The notes beneath the pieces are model-generated. The model was not told the origin of the DNA. It did not search any database and saw nothing but the letters and a program-made list of their open reading frames with translations. From NCBI GenBank assembly GCA_023388255.1, contig JAEWGO010000013.1, positions 27,040-91,039 on the forward strand: 64,000 nt of DNA, in the 5' to 3' direction. The stretch comes from Pseudomonadota bacterium (lineage in GTDB: Bacteria > Pseudomonadota > Gammaproteobacteria > Xanthomonadales > Rhodanobacteraceae). Made by a program: the position numbers and the translations under genes. This document shows positions 45,163 to 54,539 of this stretch, piece after piece; position 1 is the first letter of the stretch, and each line of letters begins with the position of its first letter.

Positions 45163-45948
45163 CTATTCGAGCTCTTCCTCGAAGCGCAGATGCTTCACGC
45201 TGCGCCCGTTGCGGCGCACCAGCTTGAGCGCTTCGATGCCGACCTTGATGTGCGCTTCGACGTAGTTCGCGGTGATGACCTTGTCGCTGGCTTCGGTCTT
45301 GACGCCTTCGGGGATCATCGGCTGGTCGGACACCAGCAGCAGCGCGCCGGTCGGGATGTGGTTGGCGAAACCGGCGGAGAAGATCGTCGCGGTTTCCATG
45401 TCGATCGCCATGCTGCGCGTCTTGCGCAGGTATTCCTTGAACGCGGTGTCGTGCTCCCAGACGCGGCGGTTGGTCGTGTAGACGGTGCCGGTCCAGTAGT
45501 CGTGGCCGAGATCGCGGATCATCGTCGACACTGCGCGCTGCAACTGGAACGCCGGCAATGCGGGGACTTCGGGAAGCAGGTAGTCGCTCGACGTGCCCTC
45601 GCCGCGGATCGCGGCGATCGGCAGGATCAGATCGCCGAGCTGGTTCTTCTTCTTGAGGCCGCCGCACTTGCCGAGGAACACCGCCGCCTGCGGCGCGATC
45701 GCCGAGAGCAGGTCCATCATCGTCGCCGCGTTCGGACTGCCCATGCCGAAGTTGATCATCGTGATGCCGTCGGCGGTCGCGTTCGGCATCGGCCGGTCGC
45801 GCCCCTGCACCTCGACGCCGTGCCACTGCGCGAACAGCTCGACGTAGTGGCCGAAATTGGTCAGCAGGATGTGCTGGCCGAACTGATCCAGCGGCGTGCC
45901 GGTATAGCGCGGCAGCCAATTGCGCACGATATCGTTCTTGTCTTTCAT
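45163..45948 (-). CDS. amn: AMP nucleosidase (short form)
   Basis: 261 residues. It hydrolyses AMP to adenine and ribose 5-phosphate. It is the short single-domain form with the nucleoside phosphorylase fold: INFGMGSPNAATMMDLLSA, VFLGKCGGLKKKNQLGDLIL, the catalytic acidic region SMAIDMETATIFSAGF, and LVSDQPMIPEGVKT. The E. coli enzyme is much longer (484), having an extra regulatory N-terminal domain. GGAG precedes ATG 45948. Cytosolic. Confidence 0.88.
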   Translation of the reverse strand: MKDKNDIVRNWLPRYTGTPLDQFGQHILLTNFGHYVELFAQWHGVEVQGRDRPMPNATADGITMINFGMGSPNAATMMDLLSAIAPQAAVFLGKCGGLKKKNQLGDLILPIAAIRGEGTSSDYLLPEVPALPAFQLQRAVSTMIRDLGHDYWTGTVYTTNRRVWEHDTAFKEYLRKTRSMAIDMETATIFSAGFANHIPTGALLLVSDQPMIPEGVKTEASDKVITANYVEAHIKVGIEALKLVRRNGRSVKHLRFEEELE

Positions 45949-45979
45949 GCGGTCTCCGGCTTCGATTCAGCCGTGGAGT

Positions 45980-47203
45980 CTAGCGGCGAATCGCGGACCG
46001 CTCAGCTTTTGGAACGGATTCGAGAAACTCGATCACGGCCAATGGCGCGGGAAACTCGCCGACGACGGTCGCAGCATCATCCGCCGCCGGCACCCAGTGT
46101 TCGCCCCGGCCGAACGCCTCGATCGAGGCATACGAGCCGAGCGGGCGCCATGCCTCGAACGCGTACGGCAGGCCTTCCGCCGCAAGCGGCATCGCCGCAT
46201 CGGCCAGATGGAAATGCAGGTGCGGACCGGTCGACTCGCCGGTGTAACCAAGCGCCGCAATCCTCTCGCCGCGGCGCACGTGCGCACCCAGGCCGACCTT
46301 GATGCTGCCGGGCTTCAAATGCTCGTAGAACGCATGGCGGCCATCCGCCAGCCTCAGGGCGACGTAGTTGCCGCTGGCGTCGCCGATCGGCACGCGGCGG
46401 CCGGATGCCACGACGGCAGGCTCCGGCACGTCGTCGCGCAGCGCGGCGACCGTGGCATCGGCCACGGCGAGCACGTCCGCCGCGTAGCCATGCCAGTCGG
46501 CTGGGCGCTTGCCCTCGCCGGCGAACGAGCGACCGTCCGCGTCCAACTTGATCCAGTCGATCGCGAAGCGGCCGGGGATGCGCACCTGCCCGTCGACCGC
46601 GTACAGGACGCGCCGGTGGCCGCGCTCCCATTCGGCGCCGTAGATCGCCACCCACGGTCCGCCGCTCAGTGGCGGGCCCAGCTTCGCCTCCGCGGGCAGG
46701 CGCGGCACTGTGCGGCCACCTTCGACACGGCCGGGCGCGCCCCGTGGCAAGGATTCGAACTCGATGCGATGACGCAGTGCGCCCACGCGCACGGTAACTG
46801 GAACGTCCAGATAGACGACCGCATGCAGACCGGGCGCTACAACCGACTTGTCGCCGGTTTTTTCCAGACCCGGTCGCCCGAGTCGCGCCGACAGCGCATC
46901 GCCGTGGAATTCGGCCAGCACGGATGCCGACGCATCGTCGAGCACTTCGATGCGCGAAAGTCGCAGCGGCTCGACGGCGAAGCTGGCCAAGTGCAGTTCG
47001 TAGACGAGCCGCGTCCCGCCACCGACCGCCACTGGCGCCGGCGTCCCCTGCACGTCGAGCGCGAACGACTGCCGCGCGTCGCGCTGCGCCGGAGCGCCAG
47101 GGGCCACCGTGAGCAGAATCGCCGCGATCGCGCAGCGCATGCCGTTTACCGGAAAGCGGCGGAAGCGGGCCCCGTGTCTGTGCGTCACGCCATTCGTTTC
47201 CAT
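45980..47203 (-). CDS. Secreted M23-family (LytM) peptidase-like protein
   Basis: 407 residues. GGAG seven nt before ATG 47203; the signal peptide follows a long basic n-region (MRCAIAAILLTVAPGAPA, about residues 22-39). Residues 45-215 are beta-sandwich-like. The M23 domain covers about 220-385: the first metal-site region reads DWHGYAADVLA, then NYVALRLADGRHAFYEHLKP, GAHVRRGERIAALGYTG and the HxH motif GPHLHFHLADA. The usual first ligand pattern HxxxD appears as HGYAAD, so metal binding may be modified. It is likely a periplasmic peptidoglycan endopeptidase or a degenerate activator. Confidence 0.82.
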   Translation of the reverse strand: METNGVTHRHGARFRRFPVNGMRCAIAAILLTVAPGAPAQRDARQSFALDVQGTPAPVAVGGGTRLVYELHLASFAVEPLRLSRIEVLDDASASVLAEFHGDALSARLGRPGLEKTGDKSVVAPGLHAVVYLDVPVTVRVGALRHRIEFESLPRGAPGRVEGGRTVPRLPAEAKLGPPLSGGPWVAIYGAEWERGHRRVLYAVDGQVRIPGRFAIDWIKLDADGRSFAGEGKRPADWHGYAADVLAVADATVAALRDDVPEPAVVASGRRVPIGDASGNYVALRLADGRHAFYEHLKPGSIKVGLGAHVRRGERIAALGYTGESTGPHLHFHLADAAMPLAAEGLPYAFEAWRPLGSYASIEAFGRGEHWVPAADDAATVVGEFPAPLAVIEFLESVPKAERSAIRR

Positions 47204-47388
47204 CGCTTGACTCCGCCAGCTGCGCCAGTGTGGCCGTCCGTTGAGCATCGCGCCGACCGCCGCCGCCCGGGGCTGCGCAACCGCTCCATCGGCTCTTTCC
47301 CGGGTCGCGCCATTCTAAGTGGATGCGCGTGCAGCAACGCGACAGGAAACAGCCGGCATACTCCCAAGGACCGAATAGAGGACGCGCC

Positions 47389-49809
47389 ATGATCTGGATC
47401 GCCATCGTCGTCGCCTTGTTGGTCTTCGTCGCGCTCGCCTTCAATGGGCGCGGATTTCTCGCCTGGGTCGCCGGCGTCGGCGTTCTCCTGCTGGGCTGGC
47501 GGCTCACCGGCGTGACCCATCCACAGCTGTTCGTCGTCAGCACGGCCGTGGCGGCCGCGATCGCGGCACTGTTCGGCCTGCCGCCGCTGCGCCGCCAGCT
47601 CGTCTCGCGCTTCGTGATGCCGGTGTTTGCGAAGGTGCTGCCCAGGCTTGGCGATACCGAACGCATCGCGCTGGACGCCGGCACGGTGTGGTGGGACGGC
47701 GACTTGTTCGGTGGCATGCCCGATTGGCAGAAGCTGCTCGACTTCCAGCCGCCGCCGCTGAGCGCCGAGGAACAGGCCTTTCTCGACGGCCCGACCGAAG
47801 AATTGTGCCGGCGCATCAGCGACTGGGACATCTACCAGCAGCGCGACCTGCCGCCGCCGATTTGGGATTTCATCAAACAGCAGCGCTTCCTCGGCATGAT
47901 CCTGCCGAAGGAATACGGTGGCCTTGGCTTCTCGGCGCTGGCACATTCGCGCGTGGTCACGCGCATTGCCAGCCGCTCGGTCACCGCCGCGGTCACCGTG
48001 ATGGTGCCGAACTCGCTCGGACCGGGCGAACTGCTGCTGCACTACGGCACCGAGGCGCAGAAGCAAAAGTATCTTGCACGGCTTGCGCGCGGCGAGGAGA
48101 TTCCCTGCTTCGCATTGACCGGCCCCGAGGCCGGCTCCGACGCGGCCGCAACGCAATCCGAAGGCATCGTCGAAAAGCGCATGATTGATGGCGTCGAAGT
48201 GCTCGGCTTGCGCCTGAATTGGAAGAAGCGCTACATCACCCTGGCGCCGGTCGCGACCCTGATCGGCCTCGCGTTCCGCCTGAAGGATCCGAACAAGCTG
48301 ATCGGCGACCGCGCGGACCGCGGCATCACCTGCGCATTGATTCCTCGCGGCACGGCCGGCGTCGAAATCGGCCTGCGCCACGATCCGATGGGCGTGCCGT
48401 TCCAGAACGGGCCGATCGTCGGCAAGGACGTGTTCGTGCCGCTCGACGACGCGGTCATCGGCGGACGCGAACAGATCGGCCATGGCTGGCGCATGCTGAT
48501 GGAATCACTGGCCGCCGGCCGCTCGATCTCGCTGCCGGCGCTGTCGATCGGCGCCGCGCAACTCGCGACGCGCATCTGCGGCGCCTACGCGACCGTGCGC
48601 GAACAGTTCGATACGCCGATCGGCCGCTTCGAGGGCATCGAGGAACCGCTCGCACGCATCGCCGGCCTCACTTACCTGATGACCGCGACGCGCAACCTGA
48701 CCTGCGGTGCGCTCGATGCCGGCGAGAAGCCCGCGGTGATCGGCAACATCGCCAAGGCCTACCTGACCGATGCGATGCGCCAGGTCATCAGCGATGCGAT
48801 GGACATCCGCGCCGGCTCGGCGATCCAGCGCGGCCCGCGCAACGCGCTCGCACGCGCGTGGGATGCGGTGCCGATCGGCATCACGGTCGAGGGCGCGAAC
48901 ATCCTGACACGCTCGATGATTGTCTACGGTCAGGGCGCGATCCGTTGCCATCCGTTCGTGCAGAAGGAAATCGATGCGGTTGCGAAGAACGATCTTGCAG
49001 CATTCGACCGCGCGATCTTCGGTCATGCGAACCTGTTCATCACACGCGCCGTGCGCGCCAAACTGCTGGCATGGACCGGTTCGCGCCTCGCAGGCGCGCC
49101 GCGTACGGAGGACACGCGTCGCTACTACCAGCACCTGTCGCGCTTCTCGGCCGCGTTCGCGATCCTGTCCGACACCGCAATGGGCGTGCTCGGCGGTTCT
49201 CTCAAACGCCGCGAGAAGATTTCCGGCCGACTCGCCGACGCGCTCGCCTACCTGTATCTGGCCAGTTGCGCACTTAAGCGCTACCACGACGAACCGAAGA
49301 CGCGACCGAACCACGCGCTCGCCTGCTGGTCCGCCGAACTGTGCCTGTACCGCATCCAGGAGGCGTTGCTCGGCGTGCTCGACAATCTGCCGACGCGCCG
49401 GATCGGCACGCTGATGAAGCTCGCGATCTTTCCGCTCGGCGCACGCTTCCGACCGCCGTCGGATCGGCTCGGCAGCGAGGTCGCGCGCGACATTCTCGAA
49501 AACCGCGAGGCGCGTCGCACGTTGACCGCCGACGTGTTCGTACCGCCGCCGGACGAACCCGGTCTCGGCACGCTCGAAGCCGCGCTCGACAAGGCCGTGC
49601 GCGCGATTCCGATCGAGACGAAATTGCGCGACGCGGTGCGTGCGGGAGCGCTCGACCGCGCGCCCGGCTACATGCTCGACGAACTCGGCGTCGCCGCCGG
49701 CGTGATCAGTGGCGAGGAATACGAACGACTCAACGAGGCGCGCGATGCACGCGACGAAGTCATCGCGGTCGACGCGTTCGATGCAGAGGTCTACAGGACC
49801 CTGCACTGA
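47389..49809 (+). CDS. fadE: Acyl-CoA dehydrogenase FadE
   Basis: 806 residues, matching the long proteobacterial FadE (about 815). It catalyses the first step of fatty acid beta-oxidation, oxidising acyl-CoA to trans-2-enoyl-CoA with FAD. The N-terminus has two membrane segments (MIWIAIVVALLVFVALAF, FLAWVAGVGVLLLGWRL). The dehydrogenase core shows LPKEYGGLGFSALAHS, PCFALTGPEAGSDAAA, RSISLPALSIGAAQ and VEGANILTRSMIVYGQGAIRC, and the C-terminal FadE extension is present. GAGG seven nt before ATG 47389. Two bases separate it from the following isomerase gene, so they form an operon. Confidence 0.95.
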   Translation: MIWIAIVVALLVFVALAFNGRGFLAWVAGVGVLLLGWRLTGVTHPQLFVVSTAVAAAIAALFGLPPLRRQLVSRFVMPVFAKVLPRLGDTERIALDAGTVWWDGDLFGGMPDWQKLLDFQPPPLSAEEQAFLDGPTEELCRRISDWDIYQQRDLPPPIWDFIKQQRFLGMILPKEYGGLGFSALAHSRVVTRIASRSVTAAVTVMVPNSLGPGELLLHYGTEAQKQKYLARLARGEEIPCFALTGPEAGSDAAATQSEGIVEKRMIDGVEVLGLRLNWKKRYITLAPVATLIGLAFRLKDPNKLIGDRADRGITCALIPRGTAGVEIGLRHDPMGVPFQNGPIVGKDVFVPLDDAVIGGREQIGHGWRMLMESLAAGRSISLPALSIGAAQLATRICGAYATVREQFDTPIGRFEGIEEPLARIAGLTYLMTATRNLTCGALDAGEKPAVIGNIAKAYLTDAMRQVISDAMDIRAGSAIQRGPRNALARAWDAVPIGITVEGANILTRSMIVYGQGAIRCHPFVQKEIDAVAKNDLAAFDRAIFGHANLFITRAVRAKLLAWTGSRLAGAPRTEDTRRYYQHLSRFSAAFAILSDTAMGVLGGSLKRREKISGRLADALAYLYLASCALKRYHDEPKTRPNHALACWSAELCLYRIQEALLGVLDNLPTRRIGTLMKLAIFPLGARFRPPSDRLGSEVARDILENREARRTLTADVFVPPPDEPGLGTLEAALDKAVRAIPIETKLRDAVRAGALDRAPGYMLDELGVAAGVISGEEYERLNEARDARDEVIAVDAFDAEVYRTLH

Positions 49810-49811
49810 TC

Positions 49812-50453
49812 ATGGATATCGCCATGCACGCCACCTGGTACTTCGATTTCATTTCACCGTTCGCCTACCTGCAGTTGCCGAAGATCCTCGCGCTGCGCGA
49901 TCGACTGGACATCACGCCCGTGCCCATCGTGTTCGGCGCAGTGCTCGCACATCATGGCCAGTTGGGTCCGGCCGAGATTGCCGGCAAGCGCGAGTTCACC
50001 TATCGCTTCGTGCAGTGGCAGGCTGTACGAGCCGGCGTGCCGCTGCGCTTTCCGCCCGCGCACCCATTCAGTTCGCTCGCTGCATTGCGTTTGTGCGTTG
50101 CGGGCGGCTCCGATTGGCACGCGGTGACGACCATCTTCGATCACCTCTGGCGCGATGGTCGCAGTGGCGCGGACGCCTCCGATCTGGCCGAACCGGCGCG
50201 CGCACTCGGAGTGACCGATGCCGCGGCAGCGATCGCCCACGGAGAGGTGAAAGCGCGTCTGCGCGCGAATACTGACGAAGCGCTCGCTGCCGGAGTGTTC
50301 GGCGTGCCGATGCTGCGCCTCGGCGACTCATTGTTCTGGGGCAATGACGCCACGCCGATGCTGGAAGACTGGCTGGCAACACCGGAGCTGTTCGCGAGCG
50401 CCGAATACCAGCGCCTCGCCACGTTGCCCGCTGCCGTGCAGCGGACGCGCTGA
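49812..50453 (+). CDS. 2-hydroxychromene-2-carboxylate isomerase family protein (DsbA fold)
   Basis: 213 residues. A thioredoxin-fold DsbA-like isomerase of the HCCA isomerase/kappa GST group. The N-terminal WYFDFISPFAYLQL carries the Ser at the glutathione-contact position instead of a CxxC; the C-terminal GVFGVPMLRLGDSLFWGNDATPMLEDWL is characteristic. The family acts on aromatic or other conjugated substrates with glutathione; the actual substrate here is unknown. Being two bases after fadE suggests a role with fatty or aromatic acid catabolism. It ends six bases from the convergent diguanylate cyclase gene. Confidence 0.88.
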   Translation: MDIAMHATWYFDFISPFAYLQLPKILALRDRLDITPVPIVFGAVLAHHGQLGPAEIAGKREFTYRFVQWQAVRAGVPLRFPPAHPFSSLAALRLCVAGGSDWHAVTTIFDHLWRDGRSGADASDLAEPARALGVTDAAAAIAHGEVKARLRANTDEALAAGVFGVPMLRLGDSLFWGNDATPMLEDWLATPELFASAEYQRLATLPAAVQRTR

Positions 50454-50459
50454 GGTCCG

Positions 50460-52154
50460 CTATGGCGACGTAAGGCCCAAGCCCGGCGCATCGGGTCCAG
50501 GATGCGTGGTGACGCGATTGCGGCCCGCGGCCTTCGAGCCATACAGCGCCGCGTCCGCGCGCTCAACCAAGTCGTCCGGCGAGTTCATGGCGGCATCGAG
50601 CGCGGCGATGCCGATACTGACGGTGACACCGATGCGCATCCCGGAAACGAGAATCGGCATGTCCTGCACGCGTGCGCGGATACGCTCGGCTATGACCGCC
50701 GCATTCGCCGCCGTGGCGCCCGGCAGCACGACCAGGAACTCCTCTCCGCCGTAGCGACCGAGCGCATCGCCCTGGCGCAATTCGGTGGCGATCGGTTCGA
50801 TCAGCGCGCGCAGGCAGCTATCCCCGGCGCGATGGCCATGCGTGTCGTTGACCCGCTTGAAGTGGTCGAGGTCGAGGAACAACAACGCCAGCGGCTCGCC
50901 CGATTCGCGCGCGCGCAGGAACACTGCGCGCAGACGGGCGAGGATTGCGCGCCGGTTCAGCGCGCCGGTCAAGGCATCGCGTTCGGCCAGTCGATGCGCG
51001 ACGTCGCGCTCGTGGCGCATCGCCAGCGTGTGATCGGCGAGGCCGAACGACAGCACGATGCTCGACAGCGTGAACGTGGCCGGCAACATGAATTCGAGCC
51101 AGTCCGGCAATGGCCACTGCAAGCTCAGCTGCAGCACGCGAACGACGACCAGCACGAGCCCGGGCACCCATGCGCACAGGTAGAAGCCACCGCGACGATC
51201 GCCGTGCTGCCAGGCGAACAGGCCCGCGAGCATCAGGAGTGGCGCGCCCAGCAGCAGGATCGCGCGCATCGCATCGCCGACCCACCATCCCGGCGAGAGT
51301 GCGGGAATGGCCGCGCAAAACGCGACTGCGCCAAGCGGCCAACGCGATGCGCGCATCAAGCGTGCCAGCCGCGGTGCCGCACGCGTCATGTCGAGGAAGC
51401 GGATCGAGAACTGGACATGAAACAACGACGCCAGCGACACCGCTATCCATATCGGCCGCTGCCCCAGTGGCGCGAGCAGGTCGAATGGCCTCAGCTCGTA
51501 GCCGATGCCGGACGCATACAGCTCGTAGAGCACGACAAACAACATGTGGCCGACGAAATAGCCGTAGGTGCCCTCGCGCAGCGCGAAGAAGAAGCACAGT
51601 ATGACCAGCACCGAGGCGAACTGGATCGAAGGGAACAGCGTATCGAGCCGCGCGTGCGCGAGGTCAACGTCGTGCGCCTCGGCAATGCCGGTGATCCGCA
51701 CACGTCGCGGAATCGCACGCTCAGGTTCGACCTTCAGGTAGATCGGCGTGTTCGCCCGCAGCCCTTGCGGCAGCACGATGGACAGCGCGTGCAAGGTGAA
51801 GCCCTCGCTCTTGTTCCGTTCGTACAGGCTTCTGCGCAATGGCTGGTAGTCCGGCGGCAGGTAGACGGTAACCACCAACCCCTGCGGATCGTCGATACCG
51901 AGCAGCGGCGGACGCGATTCGCCCCAGTCCTGCGTCAGGTTCAGGCGATACCAGAGAGCGCGCGTGCGAGCAGGCGTGATCGCGGCATACGGCTGCGCAA
52001 CGAAATCGTCTGCATGCGAGCCGCCGAGGATCGCGTCGACCGCGACGACTTCATTGCCCGGATCGAACCGTTCGACCACCACCGGCTCGGCCTGTGCACA
52101 GGCACAAGCCAGCAACGCAATCAACGCGAACAGCGGCAGCCTGAAACGTTTCAT
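50460..52154 (-). CDS. 7TM-DISM diguanylate cyclase
   Basis: 564 residues. A signal peptide (FRLPLFALIALLACACAQA) leads into a periplasmic 7TMR-DISM sensor domain (about 25-175; WYRLNLTQDWGESRPPLLGID). About seven membrane helices (185-390, for example FASVLVILCFFFALREGTY, AILLLGAPLLMLAGLFAW) are followed by a GGDEF domain (about 405-550) with DALTGALNRRAIL, DLDHFKRVNDTHGHRAGD and RYGGEEF. The RQGD five residues before GGEEF is a canonical RxxD inhibitory site, so the enzyme should make cyclic di-GMP under product control. ATG 52154 starts at the signal peptide; an in-frame ATG at 52184 exists. Confidence 0.92.
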   Translation of the reverse strand: MKRFRLPLFALIALLACACAQAEPVVVERFDPGNEVVAVDAILGGSHADDFVAQPYAAITPARTRALWYRLNLTQDWGESRPPLLGIDDPQGLVVTVYLPPDYQPLRRSLYERNKSEGFTLHALSIVLPQGLRANTPIYLKVEPERAIPRRVRITGIAEAHDVDLAHARLDTLFPSIQFASVLVILCFFFALREGTYGYFVGHMLFVVLYELYASGIGYELRPFDLLAPLGQRPIWIAVSLASLFHVQFSIRFLDMTRAAPRLARLMRASRWPLGAVAFCAAIPALSPGWWVGDAMRAILLLGAPLLMLAGLFAWQHGDRRGGFYLCAWVPGLVLVVVRVLQLSLQWPLPDWLEFMLPATFTLSSIVLSFGLADHTLAMRHERDVAHRLAERDALTGALNRRAILARLRAVFLRARESGEPLALLFLDLDHFKRVNDTHGHRAGDSCLRALIEPIATELRQGDALGRYGGEEFLVVLPGATAANAAVIAERIRARVQDMPILVSGMRIGVTVSIGIAALDAAMNSPDDLVERADAALYGSKAAGRNRVTTHPGPDAPGLGLTSP

Positions 52155-52317
52155 TGCTCTGTGAGGCCCCACGAGGACATCCATGCTTGCGTGGTTTGGA
52201 ACGCAAGATATGTGCCGCATGCACCAACGGGCTGTTACATATTGTTTCGCGCTGACCTGACCCGGGGTTGGCGAGACCCAGGCTGCCGGCATGTGAGCGT
52301 GCCGGCAGCAGGATCAC

Positions 52318-52953
52318 TCATTTCACATGTGCGTCGATCAAGGCGCGTGCCGCCTTGGCGATCGCCGCGACCGGACCGCTGTTGTCGGGAAACGTCAGCC
52401 GCGTGTAGTAGCTGCCTTCGACCAGCAGCATTAACGCATCGCCGAGCGTGTCCGGTTCGCTTGCGCCCATCTCGTGCGCAAGCCCGCGCAGGCGACGGCG
52501 GATCTCCGTCTTGTACTGGTGCACGATGTCGTTGAGGCGCTGGTTGTCCTCGGGGATTTCCACACAGGCATTGCCGAGCGCGCAGCCACGGCTGGTGCGG
52601 CAACCGCACGCCTCCTTCGCCTTGTGGCGCGGCAGATCGATCACCGAATCGATCAGCGCTTCGACCTGCCGGCGCGGATCGCCCGCATGCGGAGCGACCA
52701 CCTCGTCCCACCATTGCCAATAGCCGCGCTCCTGGCCGCACAGGTATTCGGCGACGAGGTCGTCCTTCGACGGAAAGCTGCGATAGAAACTCATCTTGTT
52801 GGTACCGGCCTCGCTCGCGATCGCGTCGACGCCGACCGCGCGGATGCCATGCCGGTAGAACAGCTCGCCGGCGGTCTCGAGGATGCGATCGCGAACTCGC
52901 GGACGCTCCGCCGGTGCAGCCGTGGCGGCCTCGGGTGTCGCCTTGACGCTCAT
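52318..52953 (-). CDS. TetR-family repressor of the adjacent efflux cassette
   Basis: 211 residues. The N-terminal TetR helix-turn-helix is clear (RDRILETAGELFYRHGIRAV, then VDAIASEAGTNKMSFYRSFP). The C-terminal ligand domain is Cys-rich near residue 115-130 (KEACGCRTSRGCALGNAC), which might sense thiol-reactive compounds or metal, but that is speculation. GGAGAGAAGG precedes ATG 52953. It is divergent from the RND adaptor gene, and two 16-bp palindromes lie between them, the classic layout of local repression. Confidence 0.92.
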   Translation of the reverse strand: MSVKATPEAATAAPAERPRVRDRILETAGELFYRHGIRAVGVDAIASEAGTNKMSFYRSFPSKDDLVAEYLCGQERGYWQWWDEVVAPHAGDPRRQVEALIDSVIDLPRHKAKEACGCRTSRGCALGNACVEIPEDNQRLNDIVHQYKTEIRRRLRGLAHEMGASEPDTLGDALMLLVEGSYYTRLTFPDNSGPVAAIAKAARALIDAHVK

Positions 52954-52992
52954 TGCCTTCTCTCCTTCTCGATGACGCGTGTTGACATGTGT

Positions 52993-53008
52993 GTTACCGG
53001 TCAGTAAC
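52993..53008. promoter_or_regulatory. TetR operator 1
   Basis: GTTACCGGTCAGTAAC, an imperfect copy (two mismatched pairs at the centre) of the palindrome 18 bp downstream. It overlaps the spacer of a possible plus-strand promoter with TTGACA at 52982-52987. Confidence 0.75.
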
Positions 53009-53010
53009 CT

Positions 53011-53026
53011 GTTACCGATCGGTAAC
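53011..53026. promoter_or_regulatory. TetR operator 2 (perfect 16-bp palindrome)
   Basis: GTTACCGATCGGTAAC reads identically on both strands. Its position between the tetR and efflux genes, next to a second copy with 18-bp centre-to-centre spacing, marks it as the likely repressor binding site. Confidence 0.85.
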
Positions 53027-53155
53027 ATAATTGGACAGCATCCGGCCGTTTCAGTTCCAAGTCAAGCCGCCGCGCAGCACGGTTTCCGCACAACTCCGCA
53101 TTCCCTGTGCCGCGATCCATGCCCCCGACGCCGCGTTTCCCTATCGGAGTTCGTC

Positions 53156-54370
53156 ATGCGCATTGCCCATTCCGCCATTCTCACACTCTCGCTGGCCGCC
53201 GTCCTCGCCGGTTGCGGTCGCTCCCAAGCCGTCGCCGATGTGCCGGCCCCGGCGCCCGAAGTCTCGGTCGCCAGCGTCGTCGCCAAGCCACTGCGCGACT
53301 GGGAGGAGTTCAGCGGCCGCCTCGAAGCGGTCGAGAGCGTCGAGATCCGGCCGCGCGTCAGCGGCTATATCGACTCGGTGAACTTCACCGAGGGCACACG
53401 CATCAGGAAAGGCCAGCTGCTGTTCCGCATCGACCCGCGGCCATTCCGCGCCGAAGTGAATCGTCTCGCGGCGACGCTGAAAAGCGCCCGTGCGCAGCAG
53501 CAACTGGCCGCGTCGAACCATGAACGCGGCAAGCGCCTGCTCGCCCAGCACTGGATCTCGCAGCAGGCGTTCGATCAGCTGGCGACTACGGAATCGACCA
53601 ACGCCGACGATGCCGGTGCCGCCGCTGCGGCGCTCGAGTCCGCCCGCCTGAACCTCGAGTTCACCGAAGTGCGTTCGCCGATCGATGGGCGCATTTCGCG
53701 CGCGCTGATCACGCCAGGCAACCTCGTCTCGAACGCGAACCTGCTGACGACCGTGGTGTCGGACGAGGCGGTCTATGCCTACTTCGATGCCGACGAGCAG
53801 ACCTACCTCAAGTTCGCCCACGGCATCGCGCGCGATGCCGATGCGCACCACGCTCAAAGCCCGGTGTTCATGGGACTGGTCGACGAACAGGGCTACCCGC
53901 ACGAGGGTCGTCTCGACTTCCTCGACAACGTCGTCGATGCCGGCAGCGGCACGATCCGCGGTCGCGCCGTGTTCGACAACGTCGACGGCCGCTTCACGCC
54001 GGGTCTGTTCGCGCGCATCAAGCTGGTCGGCGCCGAAAGTCACGACACGATCCTGATCGACGACCGCGCGGTCGGCACCGACCTCGGCAAGAAATTCGTG
54101 CTCGCGCTCAAGGCGGACAACACGCTCGAATACCGCCTGGTCCAGCTCGGCGCCGCGATCGACGGTCTGCGCATCGTCAAGGACGGCCTCGCCGCCGGCG
54201 ACGTGATCGTCGTCAACGGCCTGCAGCACGTGAAACCCGGTATCGCGGTCACGCCGACACGCGTCGAAATGAGCGCCGACAACGCCGGCGTCGCGCAGTT
54301 GACGCCACGCCTGCAGGACGCGCCGCTGGTCGCCAGTCGCGGACCGCGGACGGCGAATTCACAGCGGTAG
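53156..54370 (+). CDS. RND efflux periplasmic adaptor (MexE/AcrA-like lipoprotein)
   Basis: 404 residues. GGAG seven nt before ATG 53156. A lipoprotein signal (LTLSLAAVLAGC with the lipobox Cys at 20) anchors it in the inner membrane, facing the periplasm. The membrane-fusion-protein order is visible: the beta-barrel/lipoyl entry (EEFSGRLEAVESVEIRPRVS), lipoyl motif (GTRIRKGQLLFRIDPRPFRA), helical hairpin (about 90-165), second lipoyl half (VRSPIDGRISRALITPGNLV) and barrel (GLFARIKLV). It is closest to the MexE/OqxA subgroup. It links the downstream RND pump to an outer-membrane channel; no channel gene is in this cassette. Confidence 0.93.
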   Translation: MRIAHSAILTLSLAAVLAGCGRSQAVADVPAPAPEVSVASVVAKPLRDWEEFSGRLEAVESVEIRPRVSGYIDSVNFTEGTRIRKGQLLFRIDPRPFRAEVNRLAATLKSARAQQQLAASNHERGKRLLAQHWISQQAFDQLATTESTNADDAGAAAAALESARLNLEFTEVRSPIDGRISRALITPGNLVSNANLLTTVVSDEAVYAYFDADEQTYLKFAHGIARDADAHHAQSPVFMGLVDEQGYPHEGRLDFLDNVVDAGSGTIRGRAVFDNVDGRFTPGLFARIKLVGAESHDTILIDDRAVGTDLGKKFVLALKADNTLEYRLVQLGAAIDGLRIVKDGLAAGDVIVVNGLQHVKPGIAVTPTRVEMSADNAGVAQLTPRLQDAPLVASRGPRTANSQR

Positions 54371-54416
54371 TCGAGCCTTCCAGCAACGAAAGAACGCCTG
54401 CCACGTAGAACAAGAA

Positions 54417-54501
54417 GTCGTCATTCCGGCGCAGGCCGGGATCCAGTTCTCCTTGCGCCGCTCGGCTCAGGATGGATCCCGGCGCAAGCCGGCATGACGA
54501 C
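54417..54501. repeat. Imperfect long inverted repeat of REP type
   Basis: Arms 54417-54445 and 54473-54501 (29 bp each) share GTCGTCAT-CCGGC...CGGGATCCA in inverted orientation around a 27-bp centre. It falls between the adaptor and pump genes, so it sits inside the efflux transcript and could form a stable stem there. Confidence 0.75.
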
Positions 54502-54539
54502 GAGTGGTTTCCACCGCACTCGTCCTCGGACACACATTC

